Source of the DNA: Psychrobium sp. MM17-31
GTDB taxonomy: Bacteria > Pseudomonadota > Gammaproteobacteria > Enterobacterales > Psychrobiaceae
Direction of reading: 5' to 3'
Length of the DNA stretch: 64,000 nucleotides
NCBI RefSeq assembly: GCF_022347785.1
Contig: NZ_JAKRGA010000002.1
Span: forward strand, 806,001 to 870,000
Positions 1 through 9,666 of the stretch are shown piece after piece. Position numbers and translations under genes: made by a program. Each line of letters begins with the position of its first letter. The first letter of the stretch is position 1. The notes below the pieces were generated by a model. The model worked only from the letters and a program-made list of their open reading frames with translations. It made no database searches and was not told where the DNA came from.

Positions 1-675
1 TTCTTAGTACTGGGCATCGCGAACCTAATTGTTGCTGGCTACATCTACTGGCAAGTGACCGAATTTGTGTTGCGCTTTGTGATTTGGATTATCAGTCATA
101 CTATGTATCGCGTTAAACATCGTGGAATCAAGAATATCCCAGAACAAGGCGCTGCCGTGTTAGTGTGTAATCACGTCAGCTTTGTCGATGCACTACTTAT
201 CGCAGGTAGTTCGCGTCGCCCAGTCCGCTTTGTGATGGATAAAACTATCGCCAATATGCCAGTAATGAAGTATGTATTTAAATGGGCGAAAACCATTCCT
301 ATTTGTTCACCTAAACAAGATATCGATACTTATAACCGCGCGTTTGAGCAAATTAAGCAAGAGCTTGATGACGGTGAACTGGTGTGTATTTTCCCTGAAG
401 GACGCATTACCAAGGACGGCGAACTTAACGAATTTAGAGGTGGCATCGAGAAAATCCTCGCGACTAATCCTGTGCCAGTCATTCCTATGGTATTAACAGG
501 TTTGTGGGGCTCATTCTTTAGCCACAAAGACGGCCATGCATTTACCACTAAGCCGCGCCGTTTTTGGTCACGCGTTGGTTTAGTTGTCGACAAGCCGATT
601 GCTGCACAAGATGCATCAGCTAAACATTTACAACAGGTTACCCAAAATCTGTTAGACAGCGAAGAAAAGCGTTAA
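1..675 (+). CDS. MFS transporter / 1-acyl-glycerol-3-phosphate acyltransferase fusion, C-terminal part (5' truncated)
   Basis: The frame is open from base 1, so the gene begins outside the window; the GTG at 55 is only an internal codon. The visible part starts with a hydrophobic segment (bases 1-100) and continues as a PlsC acyltransferase domain. The HX4D catalytic motif is seen as NHVSFVD (around bases 160-192) and the phosphate-binding block as FPEGRIT (around 394-414). PlsC enzymes transfer an acyl chain to lysophospholipid at the inner membrane. A membrane segment running directly into PlsC is typical of MFS/acyltransferase fusions of the LplT-Aas kind, which import and re-acylate lysophospholipids. 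The MFS half is not visible, so the fusion is an inference; the acyltransferase domain is secure. Confidence 0.8.
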   Translation, partial: FLVLGIANLIVAGYIYWQVTEFVLRFVIWIISHTMYRVKHRGIKNIPEQGAAVLVCNHVSFVDALLIAGSSRRPVRFVMDKTIANMPVMKYVFKWAKTIPICSPKQDIDTYNRAFEQIKQELDDGELVCIFPEGRITKDGELNEFRGGIEKILATNPVPVIPMVLTGLWGSFFSHKDGHAFTTKPRRFWSRVGLVVDKPIAAQDASAKHLQQVTQNLLDSEEKR

Positions 676-745
676 TTATTAGTCGCTAAGCCTTTAAAAA
701 TATGGTTAAGTATTCGCCACTATAATAACAAAGTAGGATTTTATT

Positions 746-2290
746 ATGTGGCGTTTACTTTTGCCCCTCTGGCTAACTTCAGTTTCCCTCACCGCCAACG
801 CCCAGCAAAGTTTTGACGATGAGAAGTTTAACGATCTCACGCTGACCAAAGCCCAGCAGCTGCTAGCAAGTAAGAAGTTAACCAGTGTCGAACTGGTAAA
901 TTTCTATTTACATCGCATCGAACAATACGATCAAACAGGGCCCAGCGTAAATTCTGTGCCGGTCATCAATCCAATGGCTTTAGCGATTGCGAAGCAATTA
1001 GATAACGAACGGGCAAAAGGACAATCTCGCGGGCCTTTACATGGCATTCCAGTGGTATTAAAAGACAATATCGATACCGGTGACGGCATGGCCAACACGG
1101 CTGGCTCCTTGGCGCTAAAAAATAACTACCCAACACAAGACGCTCACCTCGTCGCAAAATTAAGAGAAGCAGGGGCTATTATTCTAGGCAAAGCCAATCT
1201 AAGTGAATGGGCAAATTTTCGCGGCTATAAATCATCAAGCGGTTGGAGTGGCCTTTGGGGACAAACTAAAAATCCACATAACATAAATTACTCAACATGC
1301 GGTTCAAGCGCTGGCTCTGGTGCAGCTGTCGCAGGTGACTTTGCCTTACTTGCTATAGGCACTGAAACCGATGGTTCTATCACCTGCCCTTCAGCACTAA
1401 CAGGTATTGTTGGAATCAAGCCAACGCTTGGTACTGTTAGCCGCCAAGGTATTATTCCACTTGCTCACAGTCAAGATACTGCAGGCCCTATGGCAAAGAC
1501 AGTAGCTGGAGCAGTAACCGCATTGGACGCAATGCGTAATTTTGATGCCAAAGATCCGAATGCCATTAAAACCACTGACTCGTTGCTGCCTCACTTGAAA
1601 TTAAATGGTCTCAAAGGAAAACGCATTGGCATTGTTAGAAACCTTATGGGATATCACAAAGGGTTAGATGCGCAATTCGACATAGCCATCGCAGACTTAA
1701 AAAAGCGTGGCGCCATCATCGTAGATAACGCTGACATCCCAAATTTAGAACAAGCTGGAGAATATGAGTTTACCGTTTTACTGTATGAGTTTAAGCATGA
1801 TTTAAACAAGTATCTCACAGCTGCCAACACAGGATTTACGTTAAAAAAATTAATCGAGTTTAACAAAAAGCATGCTGACAAAGAGCTAGTACATTTCGGC
1901 CAAGAACTGTTTGTACAAGCTCAAGCAACAGCGGGGATAACTGACAAAGCCTACCTCAATGCCAGACAACAAGCCCAGCAGCTCATGGGCAAAAATGGAA
2001 TAGATAAGGTATTAAAAAAGCACAAGCTCGATTTATTGATTGCACCAACAACCCAACCGGCTTGGAAAATAGACTGGAAAAATGGTGATGAATACCTAGG
2101 CTCAGCAACCAGTCCGGCAGCTATTTCCGGCTATCCACATATTACCGTTCCCATGGGATTTGTTGATAACTTACCCGTCGGCTTGTCTTTCTTCGGTGGA
2201 TTCTTATCAGAGCCGACGTTGATAGAAGCGGCCTACGATTTTGAACAGGCGACTCAATACCGCAGACAACCGAAATTAGCTCTCAACTAA
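746..2290 (+). CDS. Secreted amidase-signature family hydrolase
   Basis: 514 aa with an N-terminal signal peptide ending near ANA-QQ (residues 1-20), so export to the periplasm is likely. It belongs to the amidase signature family: the first lysine of the Ser-cisSer-Lys triad lies in VVLKDNID, the glycine/serine-rich block in CGSSAGSGAAVAG, and the nucleophile region in TDGSITCPSA. The MANTAGSLAL stretch resembles bacterial peptide amidases that remove C-terminal amides, but the substrate cannot be read from sequence. Start ATG at 746 is preceded by AGGA. It stands alone, with a hairpin terminator at 2311-2355 downstream. Confidence 0.8.
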   Translation: MWRLLLPLWLTSVSLTANAQQSFDDEKFNDLTLTKAQQLLASKKLTSVELVNFYLHRIEQYDQTGPSVNSVPVINPMALAIAKQLDNERAKGQSRGPLHGIPVVLKDNIDTGDGMANTAGSLALKNNYPTQDAHLVAKLREAGAIILGKANLSEWANFRGYKSSSGWSGLWGQTKNPHNINYSTCGSSAGSGAAVAGDFALLAIGTETDGSITCPSALTGIVGIKPTLGTVSRQGIIPLAHSQDTAGPMAKTVAGAVTALDAMRNFDAKDPNAIKTTDSLLPHLKLNGLKGKRIGIVRNLMGYHKGLDAQFDIAIADLKKRGAIIVDNADIPNLEQAGEYEFTVLLYEFKHDLNKYLTAANTGFTLKKLIEFNKKHADKELVHFGQELFVQAQATAGITDKAYLNARQQAQQLMGKNGIDKVLKKHKLDLLIAPTTQPAWKIDWKNGDEYLGSATSPAAISGYPHITVPMGFVDNLPVGLSFFGGFLSEPTLIEAAYDFEQATQYRRQPKLALN

Positions 2291-2310
2291 ATCGATAATT
2301 TCATATCTAC

Positions 2311-2355
2311 AACTATCAACCTCTCATCCTGAAGATTTGCGGTTGATAGTTTTTA
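2311..2355 (+). terminator. Rho-independent terminator after the amidase gene
   Basis: An 11-bp perfect stem, AACTATCAACC (2311-2321) with GGTTGATAGTT (2341-2351), encloses a 19-nt loop and is followed by a T run. The loop is long for a terminator, so efficiency is uncertain. Confidence 0.6.
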
Positions 2356-2545
2356 CGCAAGTCTTTAAGATCTTGCGCCGAATTTAATGCCATACTGTTT
2401 TTTTAAGTCCATTGGCATTAAGTAATAATTCCTAATGCTTATTACATCAATCAACAAAAAGAGCTGATCAACTTTTATTGCAGTAATACTGATCACAACC
2501 TTATATTGATGAATATCGATAACAAACTACAAAGTGAGCAGATTC

Positions 2546-3250
2546 ATGATTAAAACATCAATCGCATTACTAACTGCTGGCATGCTAACGCTTAGTTCAC
2601 ATGCCAATGCTGATATTTCATCGACAGTAAAACTGGCGTCTGACTACACTTTTAACGGTGTTAGCCAAACACAAGATAAACCAGCGCTGCAAGCGAGCTT
2701 AGACTACGCCAATGACAATGGTTTATACGCTGGTACTTGGGCATCAAACGTTGACTTCGGCGGCGCAGATGACACTAATCTAGAGTGGGATTTTTACTTA
2801 GGTAAATACTACCAACTCAACGAAAAAATCGGTGTTGACGTAGGCATCGCCTACTACACCTATCATGGTGATTCTGCATCGAGCGATTACAAATACCCAG
2901 AGGCTTACGCTAAGTTTAGCTCAACCTCGAAACTAGGAACCAGTGAGTTCAACTTATGGTACAGCTGGGACTATTTCGGCCTAGACGTTGGCCACACTAT
3001 CGCTATGGTTGCCCATACTTTTGAAGTAGCTCCTAATCACAACGTACGCGTGAGCTTTGATCGTTCTATTTCTGACGACAGCGCCAAGTGGACTTGGGAC
3101 GGTAAAAGTGGCTACAACCACTATCGCGTGGCGTATAACACAACGTGGAAAAAGTTCGATTTAGAGCTGGCTTTAGAAGACACCAGCATGAATTTAGATA
3201 CAGCAGATACTCGTGTCGTGTTCTCTGTATCACGCACCTTTAATCTTTAA
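2546..3250 (+). CDS. TorF-family putative porin (TIGR02001 type outer-membrane protein)
   Basis: 234 aa from the ATG at 2546; an in-frame GTG at 2534 would add four residues but has no ribosome site and breaks the signal peptide. The signal peptide runs to about residue 22 (SSHANA-DIS). The mature part alternates aromatic and polar residues as in a beta-barrel and ends in a C-terminal RTFNL, close to the terminal aromatic expected of OMPs. The opening DYTFNGVSQTQDKPALQASLDY is typical of TIGR02001 proteins. The ligand is unknown. It lies 18 bp upstream of a class III aminotransferase on the same strand, so co-transcription is likely. Confidence 0.75.
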   Translation: MIKTSIALLTAGMLTLSSHANADISSTVKLASDYTFNGVSQTQDKPALQASLDYANDNGLYAGTWASNVDFGGADDTNLEWDFYLGKYYQLNEKIGVDVGIAYYTYHGDSASSDYKYPEAYAKFSSTSKLGTSEFNLWYSWDYFGLDVGHTIAMVAHTFEVAPNHNVRVSFDRSISDDSAKWTWDGKSGYNHYRVAYNTTWKKFDLELALEDTSMNLDTADTRVVFSVSRTFNL

Positions 3251-3268
3251 TTATTGTTTGAGAAGATC

Positions 3269-4600
3269 ATGACCAACACAAACAAACCAAACGGCAGCGC
3301 GATGCTAGAGCGCGCTCATCAAAACATGCCGATGGGCGTTGCCGACAGCTACCGCTACTGGGGCGAAGACAACACCGTATTTCTAAGCAGCATGAAGGGT
3401 TGCACCATCACAGATTGTGACGAGCAAACCTTTACTGACTTTCGTCTAGCCTATGGCCCTATTATCCTAGGTTACCGCGACGAGCGTATCGACAACGCCG
3501 TTGTTGACGCCATCACCAACATCGGTAGCATCTCAGGCTTCTCAACTGGCTTAGATTCGGACGTAGTTGAGCTTATAAAATCACTTTGCCCTAATATCGA
3601 AAAGATGCGTTTTGCTAACTCTGGTACAGAAGCTGTGATTGGCGCTGTTCGCACGGCACGTGGCTTTACCGGGCGCAATAAAATCGTTGTTGTTGAAGGT
3701 GGCTTCCACGGTTTACACGACGAAGTTATGTGGAAATCAGACGTTGATAACTGGGACGTAGCCAATGAGAAAGATCCTGCGATCATTCCATTTGGTGCTG
3801 GTATCCCAGATAGCACTAAAGATCACCAAGTAAGCGTTCCTTTAAACAACTTCGACGCATTAGACGCAGTTTTCAAAGCATTTGGCGATGATATCGCTGC
3901 AATTCTTATCGAGCCAATCATGGGTAACTGTGGTTCAATTGCCTCAACGCAGGAGTATATGCAAAAGCTACGCGATATCTGTGATGCCAATGGTTCGCTA
4001 CTTATCTTAGATGAAGTTAAGACAGGCTTCCGCGTAGCTAAAGGCGGCGCACAAGAATTATACGGCATTCACGCCGACTTAACCACTTATGCGAAAGCCA
4101 TGGGTAACGGTTACCCAGTTGCAGGTTTCGGTGGTCGTGCGGATGTCATGGATACTATTTCATTTGCGAAAAACGGCGTGACTCACGGCGGTACCTACAC
4201 GGCGAATATGGTGGCACTAAGTGCAGCTAAAGCGACGCTAACTGTATTAAAAGAGACCGATGCATTAGCAAACGTTGATAAAGTAGGTCGCGATATCCAA
4301 GAGCTACTTTCTCGCGTATTCACTAAGCACGGCGTTGAGCATCGTTTTGCAGGCCCAGACTCAATGTTTGGAGTTCACTTTGGCAGTGAAGTACCGCAAA
4401 ACTACCGCGATTGGAAGCAAACAAACAGCGATCTCTACACCGAGTTCGCCATGAATCTAATCGCCAACGGCGTTATGCTAGAACCAGATTCACGCGAACC
4501 TTGGTTTATCTGTGAAGCTCACAAAGACATGGATTTAGCATGGCTTGAGCAAGTGGCTGACAAATCAATGGCAGACGCCATTACTGCTCACAACGCTTAA
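3269..4600 (+). CDS. Class III PLP-dependent aminotransferase (glutamate-1-semialdehyde aminomutase-like)
   Basis: 443 aa from ATG 3269, which has GAGAAG as ribosome site; an in-frame TTG at 3254 is less likely. Fold-type I hallmarks are present: cofactor-phosphate region ANSGTEAV, LDEVKTGFR, and the Schiff-base lysine in YAKAMGNGYPVAG. The overall pattern (RFANSGTEA, THGGTYTANMVA) resembles glutamate-1-semialdehyde 2,1-aminomutase and related omega-aminotransferases. True HemL would be expected near heme genes; here it follows a porin, so a catabolic or specialised amino-group donor role is more likely. Substrate unresolved. A strong terminator follows at 4622. Confidence 0.8.
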   Translation: MTNTNKPNGSAMLERAHQNMPMGVADSYRYWGEDNTVFLSSMKGCTITDCDEQTFTDFRLAYGPIILGYRDERIDNAVVDAITNIGSISGFSTGLDSDVVELIKSLCPNIEKMRFANSGTEAVIGAVRTARGFTGRNKIVVVEGGFHGLHDEVMWKSDVDNWDVANEKDPAIIPFGAGIPDSTKDHQVSVPLNNFDALDAVFKAFGDDIAAILIEPIMGNCGSIASTQEYMQKLRDICDANGSLLILDEVKTGFRVAKGGAQELYGIHADLTTYAKAMGNGYPVAGFGGRADVMDTISFAKNGVTHGGTYTANMVALSAAKATLTVLKETDALANVDKVGRDIQELLSRVFTKHGVEHRFAGPDSMFGVHFGSEVPQNYRDWKQTNSDLYTEFAMNLIANGVMLEPDSREPWFICEAHKDMDLAWLEQVADKSMADAITAHNA

Positions 4601-4621
4601 TTAAGCACGCAGTTTAATCCC

Positions 4622-4657
4622 CAAAAAGCTTGGCTGTATAGCCAAGCTTTTTTCTTT
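4622..4657 (+). terminator. Rho-independent terminator after the aminotransferase
   Basis: Perfect stem AAAAAGCTTGGCT / AGCCAAGCTTTTT with a GTAT loop and a T-rich tail. Confidence 0.85.
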
Positions 4658-4858
4658 TAAGCATCAATAAGAGCAGTTGCACTTGTGGAGTGCTCCTACT
4701 TTTCCCGCTATCAAACGCCTCAGATTTGCCCACTAACAATTTACTACTATCAATTACCTAAACTTATTCAATAACAGAGTAATTTAGAATATCAATGGTA
4801 AGATATTCCCAACATCCACGGTCTCTTGCCATAACGAGTGAATATTGAGAAAAATTAG

Positions 4859-6262
4859 ATGATTTTACCTGTGATTATGGCGGGCGGTAACGGGTCGCGA
4901 TTATGGCCGCTATCGAGACAGCTTTTTCCCAAACAGTTTCTTAAACTGCATAGTGATGACACTATGTTGCAAAGCACAGTTTCCCGCTTACAGGACATCG
5001 AGCACCAGCCGCCATTGATTATCTGTAATGAAGAACATCGCTTTGTTGTTGCCGAGCAGCTGCGCAGTGCGGGGCTTAATCACGGGCAAATTCTATTAGA
5101 GCCAGTCGGTCGTAATACAGCTCCCGCTATAGCACTGGCTGCATTTAATGCCGTTAATCAAGGGCAAGATCCTCTACTATTAGTACTAGCCGCCGATCAT
5201 GTGATTCAAAATACCGATGCTTTTACGCAAGCTGTCGAGCAGGCAGCTACACTGGCGGCACAAGATAAACTCGTCACCTTTGGTATTACACCAACTCATC
5301 CAGAAACAGGCTATGGCTATATTAAAGCTGGTGTTATGGAAAGTAACAGCGCTGCGGTTGAGCAGTTTGTTGAGAAACCTGATTTAGCCACCGCACAAGA
5401 TTATCTTCAATCAGGGAATTATTTTTGGAATAGTGGCATGTTTATGTTTAAAGCCAATGTTTTCCTCGACGAGCTAAAACAGCACCGCCCTGATATCTAC
5501 AGCGCTTGTCAAAGCGCTATGAACAATACCAGTAGTGATTTAGATTTTATTCGCATTGATAAAACGGCATTTGAACTATGCCCCGATGACTCCATCGACT
5601 ACGCCGTAATGGAAAAAACCGCCCAAGCTATGGTAGTTCCTATGAATGCAGATTGGAGTGATATTGGCAGTTGGTCAGCATTGTGGGATATCGAAGAAAA
5701 AGATGACAACGGCAATGTCTGTCACGGTGACGTACTTAACGTTGATAGCCGTAACAGCTACATCAATGCTCAAGATAAACTCGTTGCTACCGTAGGTTTG
5801 GATAATGTAGTCATTGTCGAAACCAAAGACGCAATTTTAGTGGCAGATAAATCCAAGGTGCAAAACGTCAAAGATGTGGTTAATGAGTTAAAAGCTCAAG
5901 GACGCAGCGAAGTCTCTGAACACCGCGAAGTCTATCGTCCTTGGGGAAAATACGATTCCCTCGATGACGGTAATCGTTTTAAAGTTAAACGCATCACGGT
6001 CAAACCCGGCGCGCGTTTATCAACGCAGATGCATCATCACCGCGCCGAACATTGGATTGTGGTAACGGGCACAGCCAAAGTCATCAAAGACAATGAAGAA
6101 GTGTTCCTTACCGAAAACCAATCAACCTACATTCCCGTTGGCAGCGTTCATTCGCTAGAAAACCCAGGAATGGTAGACTTAGAACTAATTGAAGTGCAAT
6201 CTGGCGGCTACCTTGGCGAAGACGACATAGTGCGCTTTGACGATAAATACGGACGCGAATAA
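4859..6262 (+). CDS. cpsB: Mannose-1-phosphate guanylyltransferase / mannose-6-phosphate isomerase
   Basis: 467 aa, the usual length of bifunctional type II PMI-GMP enzymes (ManC, AlgA, CpsB). The N-terminal nucleotidyltransferase carries the signature [14 protein letters not shown] and FPKQFL (residues 7-27) and FVEKP. The C-terminal cupin isomerase carries [17 protein letters not shown] and [12 protein letters not shown] with metal-binding histidines. It converts fructose-6-phosphate to mannose-6-phosphate and mannose-1-phosphate to GDP-mannose. The phosphomannomutase gene follows 5 bp downstream, so the pair supplies all GDP-mannose steps. GDP-mannose could feed the glycosyltransferases of the minus-strand operon at 13.7-17.4 kb; that link is inference. 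Confidence 0.93.
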   Translation: MILPVIMAGGNGSRLWPLSRQLFPKQFLKLHSDDTMLQSTVSRLQDIEHQPPLIICNEEHRFVVAEQLRSAGLNHGQILLEPVGRNTAPAIALAAFNAVNQGQDPLLLVLAADHVIQNTDAFTQAVEQAATLAAQDKLVTFGITPTHPETGYGYIKAGVMESNSAAVEQFVEKPDLATAQDYLQSGNYFWNSGMFMFKANVFLDELKQHRPDIYSACQSAMNNTSSDLDFIRIDKTAFELCPDDSIDYAVMEKTAQAMVVPMNADWSDIGSWSALWDIEEKDDNGNVCHGDVLNVDSRNSYINAQDKLVATVGLDNVVIVETKDAILVADKSKVQNVKDVVNELKAQGRSEVSEHREVYRPWGKYDSLDDGNRFKVKRITVKPGARLSTQMHHHRAEHWIVVTGTAKVIKDNEEVFLTENQSTYIPVGSVHSLENPGMVDLELIEVQSGGYLGEDDIVRFDDKYGRE

Positions 6263-6267
6263 CACCT

Positions 6268-7659
6268 ATGGCACTCGCTTGTTTTAAAACTTATGACATT
6301 CGCGGCCGTTTGGGCAGTGAACTCAATGAAGACATTAGCTATCGTATTGGCCGCGCCTTTGGCCTAGTGACGAAAGCCAAATCCGTGGTGATTGGTGGCG
6401 ATGCACGAGCAACTTCTCCAGCACTAGCGATTGCTTTAAGTAATGGTCTGCGCGATAGTGGCGTTAATGTCATCGATTTAGGACTCGCAGGTACCGAAGA
6501 GATTTATTTTGCTACATCGAATCTCGATTGCGACGGCGGCATCGTCATTACTGCCTCTCACAATCCTATCGATTACAATGGCATGAAACTGGTTGTTAGA
6601 AACAGCAAACCAATTTCGCGCAATAGTGGTTTGAATGAAATTGAACAACTAACAGAAACCCAACCTTGGTTAATAGATAAATCTTCAGCTGCTCGTGGCA
6701 GCTATCAACGTCATTCCAATCTCGATGCTTACATAAGCCACCTCTTTGGCTATATTACACCCAGCAATATCAAGCCAATGAAGTTGGTAGTTAACGCGGG
6801 GAATGGCGCAGCAGGCCATGTCATCGATGCACTGGAGCAACAATTCACAGCGTTAAAGATTCCCGTTGAGTTTATTAAAATCCACCATCAACCCGATAGT
6901 AATTTCCCCAATGGGATCCCCAATCCATTACTTGTTGAAAATAGAGCGTCAACCCGCAATGCGGTAATTGAGCATAAAGCGGATTTAGGTATCGCGTGGG
7001 ACGGCGATTTTGACCGCTGCTTCTTATTCGATGAACGCGGTGAATTTATTGAAGGGTATTACATTGTCGGTCTACTCGCGCAAGCGTTTTTAGCAAAGGA
7101 AAACGGTGCTAAGATCATTCACGATCCGCGCTTAACGTGGAATACCCAAGAACTCGTTAGCAATGCAGGCGGTCAAGCGATAGAAAGTAAAACAGGTCAT
7201 GCGTTCATCAAAGAGCGCATGCGTGATGAAGATGCTATCTATGGCGGAGAAATGTCGGCGCACCATTACTTTCGCGACTTTTTCTATTGCGACTCGGGCA
7301 TGATCCCTTGGCTATTAATTATTGAACTGCTTAGTAAAGAAGGAATATCACTATCACAAGCGGTCAATGCACGCCAGTGGCGCTATCCTTCATCCGGTGA
7401 AATCAATTTAAGATTAACAGCCCCTGCCGAAGCAATTGCCGCTGTTAAAGCTCACTTCTTGAAGAGTGCTACAAAGATTGATGAAATAGATGGCCTTTCG
7501 ATGGCATTTGAGAATAACGACCAGCGCTGGCGTTTTAATTTACGCAGCTCTAATACCGAGCCTGTTGTTCGTTTGAATATTGAATCATTTGCCAATAACG
7601 AACTAATGAAAGAAAAAACAGCCCTAATTTTGTCCCTGCTACAAGAAATTAATCCTTAA
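6268..7659 (+). CDS. cpsG: Phosphomannomutase / phosphoglucomutase
   Basis: 463 aa alpha-D-phosphohexomutase. It interconverts mannose-6-phosphate and mannose-1-phosphate for GDP-mannose. Visible motifs: the catalytic serine loop [13 protein letters not shown], the metal-binding loop DGDFDRC, the sugar-binding loop [11 protein letters not shown], and the phosphate-binding [12 protein letters not shown] near the C-terminus. It lies 5 bp after manC/cpsB and is clearly co-transcribed. Either manB or cpsG is a usual name; whether glucose-1-phosphate is also used cannot be told from the sequence. Confidence 0.92.
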   Translation: MALACFKTYDIRGRLGSELNEDISYRIGRAFGLVTKAKSVVIGGDARATSPALAIALSNGLRDSGVNVIDLGLAGTEEIYFATSNLDCDGGIVITASHNPIDYNGMKLVVRNSKPISRNSGLNEIEQLTETQPWLIDKSSAARGSYQRHSNLDAYISHLFGYITPSNIKPMKLVVNAGNGAAGHVIDALEQQFTALKIPVEFIKIHHQPDSNFPNGIPNPLLVENRASTRNAVIEHKADLGIAWDGDFDRCFLFDERGEFIEGYYIVGLLAQAFLAKENGAKIIHDPRLTWNTQELVSNAGGQAIESKTGHAFIKERMRDEDAIYGGEMSAHHYFRDFFYCDSGMIPWLLIIELLSKEGISLSQAVNARQWRYPSSGEINLRLTAPAEAIAAVKAHFLKSATKIDEIDGLSMAFENNDQRWRFNLRSSNTEPVVRLNIESFANNELMKEKTALILSLLQEINP

Positions 7660-7795
7660 TCAACGAAAAAGTACAAAAAATCAGCACTAAAGTACCAAGA
7701 ATATTGGTTGTTATTAGTGTATTTTACTAGTTATAAAATAACAATAATAACAAGGATTGCTTACCTAGTATTTGGCAAGACACGGAAGGTTTATC

Positions 7796-8854
7796 ATGAC
7801 GCCGCAATTGGTACAAAATATTCAGCATCGCCGCGAAGTAATGCGTGCACTGCTTTTTATTATTTGCTTGGGTGGAGTTAGCTTTTTTACTATCAACATC
7901 TATCGCGAAATCTATTTTCTCGCCTTTCTTGAACTCAGCTATAGTATCTACGCCGTTGCTCTGCTGCGCATTATTTCCAAGACAGACAATTTTCAACGCT
8001 GGGTTGTCGCCTTTTTAATCCCCTTGTACTCGCTGATCCTGTACGCCCTTTATTTACCTGAAACATCAAAATCAATGTTTGTGTGGATATTGGCATTTCC
8101 CATCGTTTCTTATTTGTTATTAGGAAAAAAGGCAGGTTGCTTAGTTTCAGTTTTATTCTTGATGACGGCACTTATCATCTATCACGTAAAGTTTTTAACG
8201 ATGCAAGGCTCAGTGGATATAGCAGAGTCACTCAACGTAATATTTAGCTCTGCCTTAATGATTTCATTTGCTCATGTCTATGAAAAAAATCGCGAAAGCA
8301 ACGAAGTGAGGCTGCTGGAATTAGCGGGTACCGATAGCCTAACAGGCGTACCTAATCGACTAAAACTCTATGAAAGCTACGGCCAATGGCTAAAACAGCT
8401 CAAGTGTGGACAGCCTACACCGATGTCGGTTGCGCTAATAGATTTAGACCACTTTAAAACAATCAATGATAAATATGGCCATAGTGCTGGCGATGAAGCA
8501 TTGCGTCATGTTGCTAATTTCATTCGCGCGAAAATGCCTGCTAATGCCTTGCTAGCAAGAATTGGTGGTGAAGAATTCACATTGAAAATAACCGAAGTAG
8601 AGCTAGCGCAGTGTTGCGACTTTATTAATGAGCTACGAAAAGAGCTCAATGAATCTCCACTTGTTCACGAAGGCAAGGTGATAAAGATTACATTTAGCGC
8701 TGGCATTGCAACCTATGGCGAAGATGGCACTAGCCTTGATGCCTTATTGGCTTGCGCCGATAAACGCTTATACATTGCTAAGCGTCAAGGGCGCAATCGC
8801 GTGTGTTGCGAGGGTGTTCACGAGGTTAAAACATCAAACAAAGTTCTTTGCTGA
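7796..8854 (+). CDS. Membrane-bound diguanylate cyclase (GGDEF)
   Basis: 352 aa from ATG 7796 with a good GGAAGG ribosome site; an upstream in-frame TTG at 7772 is unlikely. About six hydrophobic segments cover residues 15-165, followed by a GGDEF domain with the active-site motif GGEEF at residues 257-261 and the DxxxF.NDxxGHxxGD pattern (DLDHFKTINDKYGHSAGDEA). This should make cyclic di-GMP at the inner membrane. The RxxD inhibitory site upstream of GGEEF is replaced by MPAN, so product inhibition is probably lost. The 3' end overlaps the convergent mtnP-like gene by 37 bp. Confidence 0.88.
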   Translation: MTPQLVQNIQHRREVMRALLFIICLGGVSFFTINIYREIYFLAFLELSYSIYAVALLRIISKTDNFQRWVVAFLIPLYSLILYALYLPETSKSMFVWILAFPIVSYLLLGKKAGCLVSVLFLMTALIIYHVKFLTMQGSVDIAESLNVIFSSALMISFAHVYEKNRESNEVRLLELAGTDSLTGVPNRLKLYESYGQWLKQLKCGQPTPMSVALIDLDHFKTINDKYGHSAGDEALRHVANFIRAKMPANALLARIGGEEFTLKITEVELAQCCDFINELRKELNESPLVHEGKVIKITFSAGIATYGEDGTSLDALLACADKRLYIAKRQGRNRVCCEGVHEVKTSNKVLC

Positions 8855-9666
8855 GGATCCATCGCCTCAACAGGCGTTAGTACTGAGCTAGCCAATACGT
8901 GATTACATCCTGTTTGACATACAGCGTCTTGTCCTTTGATATAAGCGGCTAATACGGCCTTGGCTTTTTCTAAACTCTTGCCATAGCGACTAATCACCTG
9001 CTCTACCGTCACATGCTCTTTAGGATCGTCTTGCCAGCAATCATAATCTGTGGCTATGCCGATAGTGCAATAACAAATTTGTGCTTCGCGGGCTAAAAAC
9101 ACCTCAGGCACGTTTGTCATACCAACTAAATCTGCCTGCACGGCATTTTTGAGAAATAAACTCTCAGCTTTAGTGCCTAAGCGCGGGCCATCGACACAGG
9201 CATAGGTTTTGTTGCGATGAACATCGATATCGATAGTAGCCGCCGCTTCGCTAATGCTATCGGCTAACGCACTACACGTTGGCTCTGCCGTTGAAACATG
9301 TGCTACTAAGCCATTACCAAAGAAAGTTTTCTCACGTGGTGATTTCACGAAATCAAAATACTGATCGGCAATAGCTAAATCACCTGGCTTAATTTCTTGC
9401 TGCAAGCTACCTACGGCAGACATCCCAATAATTTGTTTTACCCCTAGCGATTTTAGCGCCCAAATATTAGCGCGATAATTTACTTCCGACGGCAATAACC
9501 CGTGGTGGTTACCGTGACGCGGTAAGAACAAGATTTCCTTACCCAGATATTGGCCGCGAATAATAGGTGCTGACGGCGCGCCAAATGGCGTCTCTACTTC
9601 GTGAGTCTCGATGACCTCTAAGCCATCAATGCTGTAAATTCCAGTGCCACCGATAACGGCTAACAT
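8818..9666 (-). CDS. mtnP: S-methyl-5'-thioadenosine phosphorylase-like nucleoside phosphorylase
   Basis: 282 aa, PNP/MTAP family. Motifs: phosphate-binding GGTGIYS at residues 6-12, PRHGNHH, the base-site MSAVGSL, and MTNVPEVFLAREA followed by TDYDCW. Family members split MTA to adenine and methylthioribose-1-phosphate; some accept 5'-deoxyadenosine or methylthioinosine. It is the last gene of the ten-gene arsenic operon and its start overlaps the arsC stop by 7 bp. It may clear MTA or 5'-deoxyadenosine from the radical SAM reaction, or phosphorolyse an arsenical adenosine adduct; both are inference. A C-terminal extension of about 40 residues contains two cysteines. Confidence 0.87.
   Translation of the reverse strand: MLAVIGGTGIYSIDGLEVIETHEVETPFGAPSAPIIRGQYLGKEILFLPRHGNHHGLLPSEVNYRANIWALKSLGVKQIIGMSAVGSLQQEIKPGDLAIADQYFDFVKSPREKTFFGNGLVAHVSTAEPTCSALADSISEAAATIDIDVHRNKTYACVDGPRLGTKAESLFLKNAVQADLVGMTNVPEVFLAREAQICYCTIGIATDYDCWQDDPKEHVTVEQVISRYGKSLEKAKAVLAAYIKGQDAVCQTGCNHVLASSVLTPVEAMDPQQRTLFDVLTS

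Noticed and set aside
3254-4600. hemL
   Set aside because: Resembles glutamate-1-semialdehyde aminomutase, but many class III aminotransferases do and the context is a porin.
4673-4710. REP element after the aminotransferase
   Set aside because: GTGGAG-TG-CTCCTAC is a short dyad; one copy only and no context to support it.
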